From Gluconacetobacter aggeris (GTDB taxonomy: Bacteria; Pseudomonadota; Alphaproteobacteria; Acetobacterales; Acetobacteraceae): 64,000 nt of DNA. The stretch is from positions 248,001 to 312,000 of the forward strand of contig NZ_JABEQD010000004.1 of the NCBI RefSeq assembly GCF_014174395.1. The letters run 5' to 3'. The notes under the pieces were generated by a model that was not told the DNA's origin, ran no database searches, and was given only the letters and a program-made list of their open reading frames with translations. Made by a program: the position numbers and the translations under genes. Positions 54,901 through 62,933 of the stretch are shown piece after piece (the first letter of the stretch is position 1; each line of letters opens with the position of its first letter).

Positions 54901-55889
54901 AGCGAGAAGGGGCCGCAGCCGGGGCGGCAGATCGTGCCGGTGGCCAGGTGCAGGTTGCACAGGGCGTTGGTGTTCCAGGTGCCGGTCAGGCTCTGGTTGA
55001 GGCCCATGGTCCACAGGCTCATCCATGCGCCCGCCTCGGCGATCCAGCGGGCGGCGGTCAGGATGTCCGCGACCGGCAGGCCGGTGATGTCCGCCACGGT
55101 TTCGGGCGGGTATGCGGCCAGGAAATCGGGCATGGACTCCCAGCCGGTGGTGGCCTGGGCGATGAAATCGCTGTCGATGGCGCCGTCGCGGAGCAGGAGA
55201 TGCAGCAGGCCGTTGAGCAAGGCGAGGTCGGTGCCGGGGCGGATGGGGAGATGGAGATCGGCCTTTTCGGCCGTTGCGGTGCGGCGGGGATCGATGACGA
55301 TCAGCTTTGCACCGGCCCGTTTGCGGTCCATCAGGCGCAGGAACAGGATCGGGTGGCAATCGGCCATGTTGGCGCCGATGACGAAGAACAGGTCGGTGCA
55401 GTCGAGATCCTCGTAGCTGCCGGGTGGGGCGTCGGCGCCGAGCGAGAGCTTGTAGCCGCTGCCGGCGGCGGCCATGCAGAGGCGGGAATTGGATTCGATA
55501 TGCTGGCTGCGGACATGGCCCTTTGCCAGCTTGTTGATGAGATATTGCGCTTCCAGCGACATCTGGCCGGAGACGTAGAAGGCGATGGCGTCGGGGCCGT
55601 GTGTGTCGAGGATGGTGCGCAGGCGTTGCGCGGTGGCGGTGATGGCCTGGGAGAGCGGGACGGGCGTGGCCTCGGTGCCGCGTTCCGTCCTGAGCGCGGC
55701 GTGGGCCAGGCGGTGGGGCGAGGACAGGGGCTGGTCGCAGGAACTGCCCTTGGTACACAGGCGGCCGGCATTCGACGGGTGCGCGGTGTCGCCGCGCACC
55801 TTGGCGATGGTGCCGTTTTCCACTTCGAGGATGATCCCGCAGCCGACCCCGCAATAGGGGCAGACCGAGCGGATCTCTTCCTTCGCCAT
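51963..55889 (-). CDS. nasA: Assimilatory nitrate reductase fused to a CysJ-like diflavin reductase
   Basis: A 1308-residue fusion. Residues 1-700 form the molybdopterin nitrate reductase: [4Fe-4S] ligands Cys10, Cys13, Cys17 and Cys45, then the bis-MGD domains. After a linker, residues about 790-930 are a flavodoxin-like FMN domain (WWASQTGRAEALA, VSTFGDGDPPD). An FAD domain follows with RLYSIASSP, and the pyridine-nucleotide domain has MIGPGTGIAPFRAFLQER and ends in RYLRDVY like sulfite reductase alpha subunits. Electrons can thus pass NAD(P)H-FAD-FMN-[4Fe-4S]-Mo to nitrate within one chain. It sits between nirBD and nasT. Confidence 0.95.
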   Translation of the reverse strand: MAKEEIRSVCPYCGVGCGIILEVENGTIAKVRGDTAHPSNAGRLCTKGSSCDQPLSSPHRLAHAALRTERGTEATPVPLSQAITATAQRLRTILDTHGPDAIAFYVSGQMSLEAQYLINKLAKGHVRSQHIESNSRLCMAAAGSGYKLSLGADAPPGSYEDLDCTDLFFVIGANMADCHPILFLRLMDRKRAGAKLIVIDPRRTATAEKADLHLPIRPGTDLALLNGLLHLLLRDGAIDSDFIAQATTGWESMPDFLAAYPPETVADITGLPVADILTAARWIAEAGAWMSLWTMGLNQSLTGTWNTNALCNLHLATGTICRPGCGPFSLTGQPNAMGGREMGYMGPGLPGQRSALVAADRAFTERQWGLPPGTLREAGGNGAIAMFQAMERGAIRACWVICTNPVATIANRNHVIRALQAAECVIVQDAFADSETTRYADILLPGALWAEADGVQVNSDRTLTLARKAVAPPGEAMADWQIIARIACAMGFTEGFSFTSSAEIFTEASRFTNPQTGYDIAGITHDRLRTGPVQWPAPKGDTAPRHPIRYLPTPGSPPVFATPDGRAVFHARPWMQPEEWPDEKFPFVLNSGRLQHQWHTLTKTGRVESLNRLNPGPFVEIATDDASTLGLTPGDAVRITSRRGSITLPARITPGIRPGTCFAPFHWNDRFGGDITVNAITSDAVDPISLQPGFKLCAVALERVAAPAPPQEGQNDMPSGQLTRHLGLATPAPPALDEEAKAWLSGFFEALRLAPPEPGTVPLIPANAPLAPLVRAHVSGLLAGLYSRETPAATPAPALSSPAIRVWWASQTGRAEALATTIATWLREAGHNVTHACLDTCQSGDPGPGRAIFIVSTFGDGDPPDCAAPFWNALRARQAPLPDLTCAVLALGDSSYASFCGFGRALDDRLRTLGATMLLDRTDCEPDFDDTVEAWRGTLLTALAPHAGPQTAAEPPAPRPVPTIGTRDTPSIARLVLNQSLCGPGADKDTRRIGLDLGATDLAWQPGDALGIWPCNPPAHVETALAALRLPEDTTIVLRGHGPVGLREALRRHLDLSRPNPALLAALGRTEGGFLPDLLRDAALAVTAQDIPPLFRRMQPRLYSIASSPRISGRVVELTMGVNRAPWPGLCSNWLASLAKGEEVPVFIQPTSHFHLPHDDAAPIIMIGPGTGIAPFRAFLQERAARRAPGRNWLFFGERHAEQGFYYRQDLDTFRAEGCLTRLDTAFSRDQPTRLYVQDRMEQAGAELWDWLRAGAFVYVCGDAARMARDVDAALHRIIARHGGLSASDAADFVTGLTRESRYLRDVY

Positions 55890-55895
55890 GATGCG

Positions 55896-58790
55896 TCAGG
55901 CGGGGACGAGATCGGGCATCGCCGGGCGTTTCGCCCGGATCTGCACCTTGCCGTCCTGTAGCCGGGCGTCCCATGTCTGCAGGCGGATGGAGGGATCTTC
56001 CAGGCACGCGCCGTCTTCCAGCCGGAAATGCTGTTTGTAGAGCGGGGAAGCCACGATGCGCTGCCCCTTGAGGTCGCCCATCAGGCCGCGCCCGATGACA
56101 TTGGCGCTGGAGAAGGGGTCGTGATTGTCGATGGCGTAGACATGGGCGGGTGCGCCGTCCGATTGCGGCAGGTAGAACAGGGCGATCTGGCTGCCGTCAT
56201 GCCAGGCCACGACGCCGGAGCGGGGGACCAGATCGGTTTCGGCGCAGAGGTCGGTCCAGTCCGTGGGGCCGGCCTGGGTCGTGGTTTCCGGCAGGTTGTC
56301 GGCAGGGCGGGTCTGGTCGCGTTCCGGCACGGTGCGGACGTTCGGGTCCGGACGGGTGTCGTTGACGAAGGTGCGGAAGCGCTTGAGCTTGTCGCGGTCG
56401 TTCAGCGCGTCGCGCCATTCGCAATGATAGTGATCCACCACCGACTGCATCTGGCGTTCCAGTTCCGCGCAGATGCCCAAGGAATCGTGGATGATGACGT
56501 CGCGCAGGTAATCCAGCCCGCCTTCGAGAGTCTCGCGCCAGACGGAAGTGCGCTGGAGCCTGTCGGCCGTGCGGATATAGAACATCAGGAAACGGTCGAT
56601 GTAACGGACCAGGGTTTCGGCATCGAGGTCGGTCGCGAACAATTCGGCGTGCCGGGGGCGCATGCCGCCATTGCCGCAGACATAGAGGTTCCAGCCATTT
56701 TCGGTGGCGATGACGCCGACATCCTTGCTCTGGGCCTCGGCGCATTCGCGCGTGCAGCCGGAGACCGCGAATTTCAGCTTGTGCGGTGAGCGCAGGCCCT
56801 TGTAGCGGTTTTCCAGATCCAGCGCCTTGCCGACACTGTCCTGCACGCCGTAGCGGCACCATGTGCTGCCGACGCAGGATTTGACGGTGCGGGTCGATTT
56901 TCCGTAGGCGTGGCCGGTCTCGAAGCCCGCATCGAGCAGTTCGTTCCAGATATCGGGCAATTGGTGAAGCTGGGCGCCGAACAGGTCGATGCGCTGGCCG
57001 CCGGTGATCTTGGTGTAGAGACCGTATCTTTTCGCGACCTGCCCCAGTGCAATCAGCCTGTCGGGCGTGATTTCGCCGCCGGCGATGCGCGGCACCACCG
57101 AGTAGGTGCCGTTTTTCTGCATATTGGCCATGAACGTGTCGTTCGTGTCCTGCAGTTGGATATAGAGCGGGTCGGTGATCGGCTTGTTCCATGCCGAGGC
57201 GAGGATCGAACCGATGGCGGGCTTGCAGATGTCGCAGCCCAGGCCGCCATTGCCGTATTGTGCCATCAATTCTTCGAAGGTCTGGAGTCCGTGGACGCGG
57301 ACCAGGGAATAAAGCGCCTGCCGTGTATAGGAGAAATGTTCGCACAGGCTGCGGTCGACAGTGATGCCGCGGGCTTCCAACTCGGTCTCGAACACGCTCT
57401 TGAGCAGCGCCGTGCAGCCGCCGCAGCCGGTGCTGGCCTTGGTGTCGCACTTGAGGGCGGCGAGATCGGTGCAGCCGCCGTCGATGGAGGCGCGGATCGC
57501 GCCCTTGGTGACGTTGTGGCAGGAGCAGATGGTGGTGGTGTCGGGCAGGGCGTCGGCGCCCAGCAGCTCCGCGCCGTCGCCGCGCGGCAGGATCAGCGCC
57601 GCAGGGTCGGCGGGCGGCTTGATGGCGTTCTGTACGTATTGAAGGATCGTGTCGTAATAGGAATTGTCGCCGACCAGCACTGCGCCGACCACCCTTGTGC
57701 CGTCGCCCGACAGCACGAGGCGGCGGTAGGAGCCGTCGGCCTCGCCGATGAAGCGATAGCTGCGGCTGCCCGGTGTGGCGCCGTGGGCATCGCCGATCGA
57801 GCCGACATCGACGCCCAGCAGCTTGAGCTTGGTGGACATGTCCGCGCCGCCGAACGCGGCCTCCTCGCCGGCCAGGAGGGCGGCGACGGTGCGGGCCATG
57901 GCGTAACCCGGTGCGACCAGGCCGAAGACCTGCCCGTTCCATGCCGCGCATTCGCCGATGGCGAAGATGGCGGGATCGGAGGTGCGGCATGAATCGTCGA
58001 TGACGATGCCGCCGCGCGGGCCGATGGCAAGCTTGCAGTCGCGGGCCAGCCGGTCCTGCGGGCGGATGCCGGCGGAGAAGACGACCAGATCGGTTTCGAG
58101 AATGCTGTGATCGGCAAAGACCAGGCGGTGGCGGCAGGTTTCGCCGGCTACGATCTCCTGCGTGGCGTGGTTGGTCAGAACCGTGATGCCCAGTGCCTCG
58201 ATCCTGTGCTTCAAGGCCTGGCCGCCGGCATCGTCGAGCTGGACGGGCATGAGGCGCGAGGCGAATTCGACCACCGAGGTGGCCAGCCCGAGCCCGGCCA
58301 GCGCGTTGGCGGCTTCCAGCCCCAGCAGGCCGCCGCCGATGACGACGCCACGGGACGCGCCGTCGGCGGCGGCGCGGATCAGGTCCAGATCGTCCAGCGT
58401 GCGATAGACCAGCCCGGCGGTGCCGCTATTGCCGGGCACCGTCGGCACGAAGGGGGTGGAGCCGGTCGCGATGATGAGTGTGTGGTAAGGCAGCGTGCCT
58501 TCGGCGCTTTCGATGGTCTGTGCCGCGCGGTCGATGTCGGTGACGCGGACGCCGCGATGCAGGGTGAGGCCGTGGGCGGTGTGGAAATCCTCCTTATGCA
58601 GGGCCAGGGCGCTGGTGTCCTGGCCGGCCATGTAGGCGGTGAGGTGTACGCGGTCATAGGCGTCGTGCAGTTCCTCGCCAAAGACGTGGATGGCGTGGTG
58701 TTGGTGCAGGCCGCGCATGACCAGTTGTTCGGCGCAGTAATGGCCGACCATGCCGTTGCCGATGATGACGATGTTTCCGGTGCTGGTCAT
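55896..58790 (-). CDS. nirB: NADH-dependent nitrite reductase, NirB-NirD fusion
   Basis: Reduces nitrite to ammonium with six electrons. The 964-residue protein begins with an FAD/NADH domain (IVIIGNGMVGHYCAEQL). Two BFD-type iron-sulfur segments follow (CSCHNVTKGAIRASIDGGC and GLGCDICKPAIGSILAS), then the sulfite/nitrite reductase domains with CVGSTWCRYGVQDSVG and SGCTRECAEAQSKDVGV, which bind siroheme and [4Fe-4S]. From about residue 845 the chain continues as a NirD-like Rieske-fold domain (YAIDNHDPFSSANVIGRGL) lacking the Cys/His cluster ligands, as NirD does. The fusion replaces a separate nirD gene. Confidence 0.95.
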   Translation of the reverse strand: MTSTGNIVIIGNGMVGHYCAEQLVMRGLHQHHAIHVFGEELHDAYDRVHLTAYMAGQDTSALALHKEDFHTAHGLTLHRGVRVTDIDRAAQTIESAEGTLPYHTLIIATGSTPFVPTVPGNSGTAGLVYRTLDDLDLIRAAADGASRGVVIGGGLLGLEAANALAGLGLATSVVEFASRLMPVQLDDAGGQALKHRIEALGITVLTNHATQEIVAGETCRHRLVFADHSILETDLVVFSAGIRPQDRLARDCKLAIGPRGGIVIDDSCRTSDPAIFAIGECAAWNGQVFGLVAPGYAMARTVAALLAGEEAAFGGADMSTKLKLLGVDVGSIGDAHGATPGSRSYRFIGEADGSYRRLVLSGDGTRVVGAVLVGDNSYYDTILQYVQNAIKPPADPAALILPRGDGAELLGADALPDTTTICSCHNVTKGAIRASIDGGCTDLAALKCDTKASTGCGGCTALLKSVFETELEARGITVDRSLCEHFSYTRQALYSLVRVHGLQTFEELMAQYGNGGLGCDICKPAIGSILASAWNKPITDPLYIQLQDTNDTFMANMQKNGTYSVVPRIAGGEITPDRLIALGQVAKRYGLYTKITGGQRIDLFGAQLHQLPDIWNELLDAGFETGHAYGKSTRTVKSCVGSTWCRYGVQDSVGKALDLENRYKGLRSPHKLKFAVSGCTRECAEAQSKDVGVIATENGWNLYVCGNGGMRPRHAELFATDLDAETLVRYIDRFLMFYIRTADRLQRTSVWRETLEGGLDYLRDVIIHDSLGICAELERQMQSVVDHYHCEWRDALNDRDKLKRFRTFVNDTRPDPNVRTVPERDQTRPADNLPETTTQAGPTDWTDLCAETDLVPRSGVVAWHDGSQIALFYLPQSDGAPAHVYAIDNHDPFSSANVIGRGLMGDLKGQRIVASPLYKQHFRLEDGACLEDPSIRLQTWDARLQDGKVQIRAKRPAMPDLVPA

Positions 58791-58865
58791 GGTCGTTTCT
58801 CGCTCGATATCGTTCGTCGGATCGTGGTCCGGGGCGGGATGCTGATGGATCTGTCGCGCGTCGCG

Positions 58866-60086
58866 TCAGATGGATGCGGGGATTTCTTCCATGCCGGCTG
58901 CCTGTGAAGGCGTCGCTGCTTTCCAGCGCCGGTGGCAGACCGACACGCAGAGGAGGGCGAGCAGGGCGATGCCGGCGAAGGCGAGGAAGCCGGGACCGTA
59001 CGACCCCGTTGCCTGCCGCGCCGCACCGAGCGACGAGGCGAGATAGAACCCGCCCACGCCGCCGCTCATGCCCACCAGCCCGGTCAGGATGCCGACCTGA
59101 TGGGGGAAGCGTGTCGGCACGATCTGGAACACGGCGCCATTGCCCAGCCCCAGCGCGAGCATGCCGGCGAAGAAGGCGGGAAAGGCCAGCCAGATGGTGG
59201 GCAGGCCGCAGCCGATCAGGGCGAAGATTGCAGCGGCGAGTCCGTAGAGGACGCACAGCGCGCGGCCGCCGCCGACACGGTCGGCCAGGGCGCCCCCCAG
59301 CGGGCGGACGAAGGAGCCCGCGAACACGACCAGCGCCGTGCAACTGCCCGCCACGGCCGGCGACAGGCCGTATTGATCGTTGAAATAGATGGTCAGGAAG
59401 GAGGCGAGGCCGACGAAGCCGCCGAAGGTGACGCCGTAGAAGAACATCAGCGCCCAGCAATCGGGCTTTCTGAGCACTGGCAGCCAGGCGACGAAGCCGG
59501 CGCTGGGGCGGCGGGGTGGCTCCTTGGCCAGGAACAGGAAGGCGGCAAGCACGGCGGCCAGCGGGAGCGTGGCCAGGCCCAGCACGTTCACCCAGCCATA
59601 GAGCACCGCCAGACCGGGGGCGAACAGGGCGGCGAGCGCGGTGCCGGAATTGCCGGCGCCGGCGATGCCCAGCGCCGTGCCCTGATAATGGGGCGGATAC
59701 CATCCGGAGGCGAGGGGAAGGGCGACGGCGAAGGAGGCGCCGGCCACGCCCAGGATCAGGGCGACGGGGAACAGGCCGGGATAGGAATGGGGGGCGATGA
59801 GCCAGGTCGCGGCCAGGCCGGCGATGACCAGAAGCTGCAGGGAGATGGCGATGCGGCGGGGGCCGAAATGATCGACCAGCGCGCCGGCGGCGACGCGGAA
59901 CAGCGCCCCGGCCAGCACCGGTATGGCGACCAGGAAGCCTTTCTGCCCGGCATTGAGATGCAGGTCGCGCGAGATCGCGATTCCCAATGGGCCGAGCAGC
60001 ACCCAGACCATGAAGGAAACGTCGAAATAGAGAAATGCGGCAAGAAGCGTGCGCGGATTGCCGGCTTTGAAAAATCCCTTGTCCAC
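58866..60086 (-). CDS. narK: MFS nitrate/nitrite transporter (NarK/NNP family)
   Basis: A 12-helix nitrate importer of about 406 residues. The nitrate signatures are glycine-rich: GWYPPHYQGTALGIAGAGNS in helix 5 and TRFPHQVGILTGLVGMSGG in helix 11. FVRPLGGALADRVGGG and LGLGNGAVFQIVP are also NNP-typical. The GTG at 60086 (MDKGFFKAGN after conversion) is chosen; GTG at 60107 is possible, and neither has a strong ribosome-binding site. First gene of the nas operon, 75 bases before nirB, preceded by a regulated leader. Confidence 0.92.
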   Translation of the reverse strand: MDKGFFKAGNPRTLLAAFLYFDVSFMVWVLLGPLGIAISRDLHLNAGQKGFLVAIPVLAGALFRVAAGALVDHFGPRRIAISLQLLVIAGLAATWLIAPHSYPGLFPVALILGVAGASFAVALPLASGWYPPHYQGTALGIAGAGNSGTALAALFAPGLAVLYGWVNVLGLATLPLAAVLAAFLFLAKEPPRRPSAGFVAWLPVLRKPDCWALMFFYGVTFGGFVGLASFLTIYFNDQYGLSPAVAGSCTALVVFAGSFVRPLGGALADRVGGGRALCVLYGLAAAIFALIGCGLPTIWLAFPAFFAGMLALGLGNGAVFQIVPTRFPHQVGILTGLVGMSGGVGGFYLASSLGAARQATGSYGPGFLAFAGIALLALLCVSVCHRRWKAATPSQAAGMEEIPASI

Positions 60087-60140
60087 GGTGCAGCATCCAG
60101 CGCCCACCCTGCATCAGGGGGACGCGCCCTAGGCGGGCAT

Positions 60141-60215
60141 GAAAGCCGTCTTTGACTTCCCGGTGTCTCGTCGTGTTGCTTCGACCGCTCCCGGTTTATC
60201 CGCCGCCGTTGGCGA
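60141..60215 (-). promoter_or_regulatory. Putative ANTAR (NasT) target: two hexaloop hairpins in the nas leader
   Basis: Read on the minus strand, hairpin P1 (60215-60200) is TCGCC-AACGGC-GGCGG and P2 (60160-60141) is GGAAGTC-AAAGAC-GGCTTTC. Both loops have six bases with A at position 1 and G at position 4, the published recognition rule for ANTAR proteins, and are joined by a 39-base linker. They lie in the leader before the transporter gene, and nasT is in the same operon. Sequence after P2 could form competing pairings (GACG/CGTC around GCCC/GGGC), but no T-tract terminator is obvious. Confidence 0.7.
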
Positions 60216-60220
60216 GAACC

Positions 60221-60270
60221 GATATGGAGTGGGATCTCTAGCTCATTGTGGGGCAAGAATGATATGGAGT
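60221..60270. repeat. Direct repeat GATATGGAGT, 40 bases apart, in the nas promoter
   Basis: GATATGGAGT occurs at 60221-60230 and 60261-60270, each preceded by a similar AGAA-containing segment. One copy overlaps the predicted -35/spacer, the other lies near the start of the transcript. The 40-base spacing is close to four helical turns, as for paired sites of one regulator. Confidence 0.7.
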
Positions 60271-60273
60271 CAA
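60245..60273 (-). promoter_or_regulatory. Likely promoter of the nas operon
   Basis: TTGACT (60273-60268) and CACAAT (60250-60245) on the minus strand are spaced 17 bases. Transcription from here would give a leader of about 130-150 bases containing both hexaloop hairpins. Confidence 0.6.
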
Positions 60274-60334
60274 AATAATAGTCCGCCGGAAAGTTCTGCG
60301 CCGGATCGCCGCCAGCGCGTGTTGCAGGCTGGTT

Positions 60335-61537
60335 CTACAGGCTCAGCAGGAATGCGGTGTGCCACGGCGTGTCGGGGCGGGGGGGCTCCAGGGTGAGCGA
60401 GCCGCCATGGGCCAGGGCGATCTGGCGGGCGAGGCTGAGGCCGATGCCGTTGCCGTTGGGTTTCAGCGAGAAGAACGGGCGGAAGATCGCGTCGCGATAG
60501 GCGTCTTCGATGCCACTGCCATTGTCGCGGACGGCGATGACCATGCCGGTCGATGTGGCGTGGCCCTGGAGCCAGACGGTGGGGCCGGCGGCGTCGCTGG
60601 TGGCGAGGGCGGCTTCCGCCGCGTTGTTGAGCAGGTTCAGCAGCGCCTGTTCCATCTGCGCCGCGTCGAGGCGGACGATGACGCGCCGGGGCGGGACGCT
60701 CGTCTCCAGATGCACGCGGCCGTTCCAGCGGGCGTCGAACAGTGCGCCGAGCGCGCGCAGCAGGTCGTGCAGGTCGGTCGGGCGCAGGTCGGGGGGCGGC
60801 AGGCGGGCCAGGTCGCGATAGCCCTGCACGAAGCGGTCCAGCCCGCGCGTGCGGCGCAGGATGGTGCCCAATGCCTCGCGGATCATGTCCGCCGCCGGCG
60901 GGTCCATGGGATGGTCCGCGACCTCGTGGGCCGTTTCGGCCAGGGAGATGATCGGGGTCAGCGAGTTCATGATCTCGTGGCCGAGGATCTGGAGCAGGTC
61001 GCGCAGGGTGCGCGCGTCGGCGGCGTTCAGCTCCGCCTCGATATCGGTCAGGGCCAGGAAATGCGTCACCCCGCCCGCGCCGCTGCCTTGGGCGATGGCG
61101 AGCGCGAAGGTGCGGGGCGGGGCGTCCGGCATGGTGGGGATGCGCACGATGCGGCGTTCGGGCGTGGGGGGGCCCAGCAGGGATGCCGTGTCGGCGGGCA
61201 GGCGGTCCTCGGTGGCGAACAGGCGGCGGGCGGCGCGGTTGGCGGCGTGGAAGGCGCCGTCGCCCGTGCGGTAGAGCAGGGGGATGGGCGCATGGTCCAG
61301 CAGGGCCCGGTTGCGCAGCCGCTCGCGGTCGCCGGGCCGGACGAGGGAGGCTTCCACCCTTACCGGGCGGCGCGACAGGCCGGCCAGTGTGGCCAGGTGG
61401 ATGGCCGCCGAGCCCAGGGCCGCCAGCGCCAGCAATGCGGTGGTGGCATACAGGCCGGCTGCCAGCGCGCGTGGCGCCAGCAGGCAGGCGCCCGCGACCA
61501 TGAGGATGCAGACCGCGAAGCTGCGGATGGCGCGCAT
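60335..61537 (-). CDS. Sensor histidine kinase (NtrB/NtrY-like)
   Basis: A 400-residue membrane kinase. Two N-terminal helices (about residues 5-52) are followed by a PAS-like region (LDHAPIPLLYRTGDGAFHAANRAA) and the H-box ILGHEIMNSLTPII with His187. The ATPase domain has the N-box ALLNLLNNAAEAAL, VRDNGSGIED and PNGNGIGLSLARQIALAHGG. The periplasmic loop is very short, so the signal is probably sensed in the membrane or cytoplasm. Its ATG directly follows the stop of the regulator gene, so the two are coupled. Stimulus unknown; context points to control of the divergent efflux pump. Confidence 0.92.
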   Translation of the reverse strand: MRAIRSFAVCILMVAGACLLAPRALAAGLYATTALLALAALGSAAIHLATLAGLSRRPVRVEASLVRPGDRERLRNRALLDHAPIPLLYRTGDGAFHAANRAARRLFATEDRLPADTASLLGPPTPERRIVRIPTMPDAPPRTFALAIAQGSGAGGVTHFLALTDIEAELNAADARTLRDLLQILGHEIMNSLTPIISLAETAHEVADHPMDPPAADMIREALGTILRRTRGLDRFVQGYRDLARLPPPDLRPTDLHDLLRALGALFDARWNGRVHLETSVPPRRVIVRLDAAQMEQALLNLLNNAAEAALATSDAAGPTVWLQGHATSTGMVIAVRDNGSGIEDAYRDAIFRPFFSLKPNGNGIGLSLARQIALAHGGSLTLEPPRPDTPWHTAFLLSL

Positions 61538-62740
61538 CTACAGGCCGTAGCGCGCCATGCGGCGATACAAAGCGGGGCGGGTCAGCCCGAGGTCGCGTGC
61601 CGCATGCGAGACATTGAAGCCGTGCCGGCGTAGCGCGGCCTCGATCAGGGTGCGTTCCGACTGGGCCAGGGTGGGGTTGTCGTGGGCGCGTTCGTCATCG
61701 GCGGAGAGAGGGGTGGTTGCGTCGCCCAGAACCACCATCCGCTCCATGGCCGCGCGCAGTTCGCGGACATTCTGCGGCCAGGGGCGCAGGCGGAGGGCGT
61801 CGAGGGATGCCGCATCCAGCACCGGTTCGGCGAGGCCGTGGCGGATGGCGAAATAATGCAGGAAGTGGGCGGCGAGTGCCGGAATATCGTCCGGGCGCTC
61901 CGTAAGGGGTGGCAGCGATATGCGGACGGCCTCGATCGGCAGCCACAGGCGGGGGGGCAGGCGGGCGGCGAGTTCCTCCGGCCCCAGGGCGGACAGGGCC
62001 AGGACACGGGGCGGGGCGGTGCCGTCCAGCCGGTCGGCCAGGGCGCGCTGGAGCGGGGATGTCAGTGCCTCGATACCGCGCAGGACCCAGGTGCCGTGTC
62101 CGGGCGGCAGGGCGGACAGGCCATCCGCGTCGAGCAGGAGCGGTGGCTGCGCATCGCCCGACCGCGCATGGATGCGGCGGGCCAGCAGGGTCTTGCCGCT
62201 GCCGGGTGGGCCGGAGAGCAGCATGTGCGCGCGGGTGGGGGCGATGCGGTCGGCCAGGGCGATCGGCGCGCGCATCTGCTGCGACACCGCGATCAGGACC
62301 GGTTCGCCCGTTTCGGCCTGCGGCGTTTCGGGGCGGGCTTCGCGCCGCTGGCGGTCCAGCGTGTCGTGCAGCAGGGTGACCAGCCGTTCGTTATGCCACG
62401 GCTTCATGACGAAATCGGTGGCGCCCTCGCGCATCGCGGCGACGGCGATGGCAACCCCGCTATGGCCTGTCACCACGATGACCGGCAAAGCGGGGCGCAG
62501 CGCGTGCAGGTCGCGCAGCAGGGCCAGCCCTTCCGCCCCGGTGGTGGCGCCGGGGGCGTAGTTGAGGTCCAGCAGCACCAGGTCGATCGGGTCGGCGGCG
62601 ACGCGGGTGAGGGCCTCTGCCGCGTTGTGTGCCGCGAGTACGCAAAAACCGCGCCGCGTCAGCAGCAGGCGGGCGGCGGACTGGATGTCGGCATCGTCAT
62701 CGACGAACAGGACCGTTGGCTGGCTGGCCGGGTCCGTCAT
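61538..62740 (-). CDS. NtrC-like response regulator lacking the sigma-54 contact motif
   Basis: From the ATG at 62740 (GGGAG upstream) the product has 400 residues. The receiver domain has DDD at 14-16 and phospho-acceptor Asp58. A reduced AAA+ domain keeps Walker A (GPPGSGKTLLARRIH) but lacks GAFTGA, and the usual Walker B acidic pair is degraded (GTWVLRGIEAL). Then come PPLTERPDDIPALAAHFL and a Fis-type helix-turn-helix ending NVSHAARDLGLTRPALYRRM. Without GAFTGA it should not activate sigma-54 polymerase and probably acts as an ordinary DNA-binding activator or repressor. Confidence 0.92.
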   Translation of the reverse strand: MTDPASQPTVLFVDDDADIQSAARLLLTRRGFCVLAAHNAAEALTRVAADPIDLVLLDLNYAPGATTGAEGLALLRDLHALRPALPVIVVTGHSGVAIAVAAMREGATDFVMKPWHNERLVTLLHDTLDRQRREARPETPQAETGEPVLIAVSQQMRAPIALADRIAPTRAHMLLSGPPGSGKTLLARRIHARSGDAQPPLLLDADGLSALPPGHGTWVLRGIEALTSPLQRALADRLDGTAPPRVLALSALGPEELAARLPPRLWLPIEAVRISLPPLTERPDDIPALAAHFLHYFAIRHGLAEPVLDAASLDALRLRPWPQNVRELRAAMERMVVLGDATTPLSADDERAHDNPTLAQSERTLIEAALRRHGFNVSHAARDLGLTRPALYRRMARYGL

Positions 62741-62792
62741 GGTGTGGTCGCTCCCGATTCGTTTCGCAGTCGTCCGGATACCGTCTTGACAT

Positions 62793-62838
62793 GTCCAGGG
62801 GACTGTCCGGTTTCGGACAGTTTGTCCGCTGGCGGACA
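62793..62838. promoter_or_regulatory. Tandem GTCC/GGAC palindromes, probable operator
   Basis: Three palindromes lie in a row in the divergent region: GTCC-N3-GGAC (62793-62803), CTGTCCG-N4-CGGACAG (62803-62820, perfect) and TGTCCGC-N2-GCGGACA (62823-62838, perfect). Centres of the last two are 19 bases apart. They probably bind the adjacent Fis-type response regulator and control the kinase/regulator and efflux genes. Confidence 0.75.
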
Positions 62839-62933
62839 GGGTGAGGCGGTGATGCGGAAAACATCGTTTTCTTACAATGGGATAAAAATCCGTCCGGGTA
62901 CCATACACTGTTTGCGAACGAGGGAAACAGAGC

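Noticed and set aside
58654-60114. 486-codon minus-strand frame overlapping the nitrate transporter
   Set aside because: Same strand but a different frame from narK; the translation is Arg/Pro-rich without membrane helices, while the narK frame shows NNP signatures.
62786-62791. TTGACA as a -35 box for the efflux adaptor
   Set aside because: No acceptable -10 lies 16-18 bases downstream; the stretch there is the GTCC/GGAC operator. The real promoter could not be placed.
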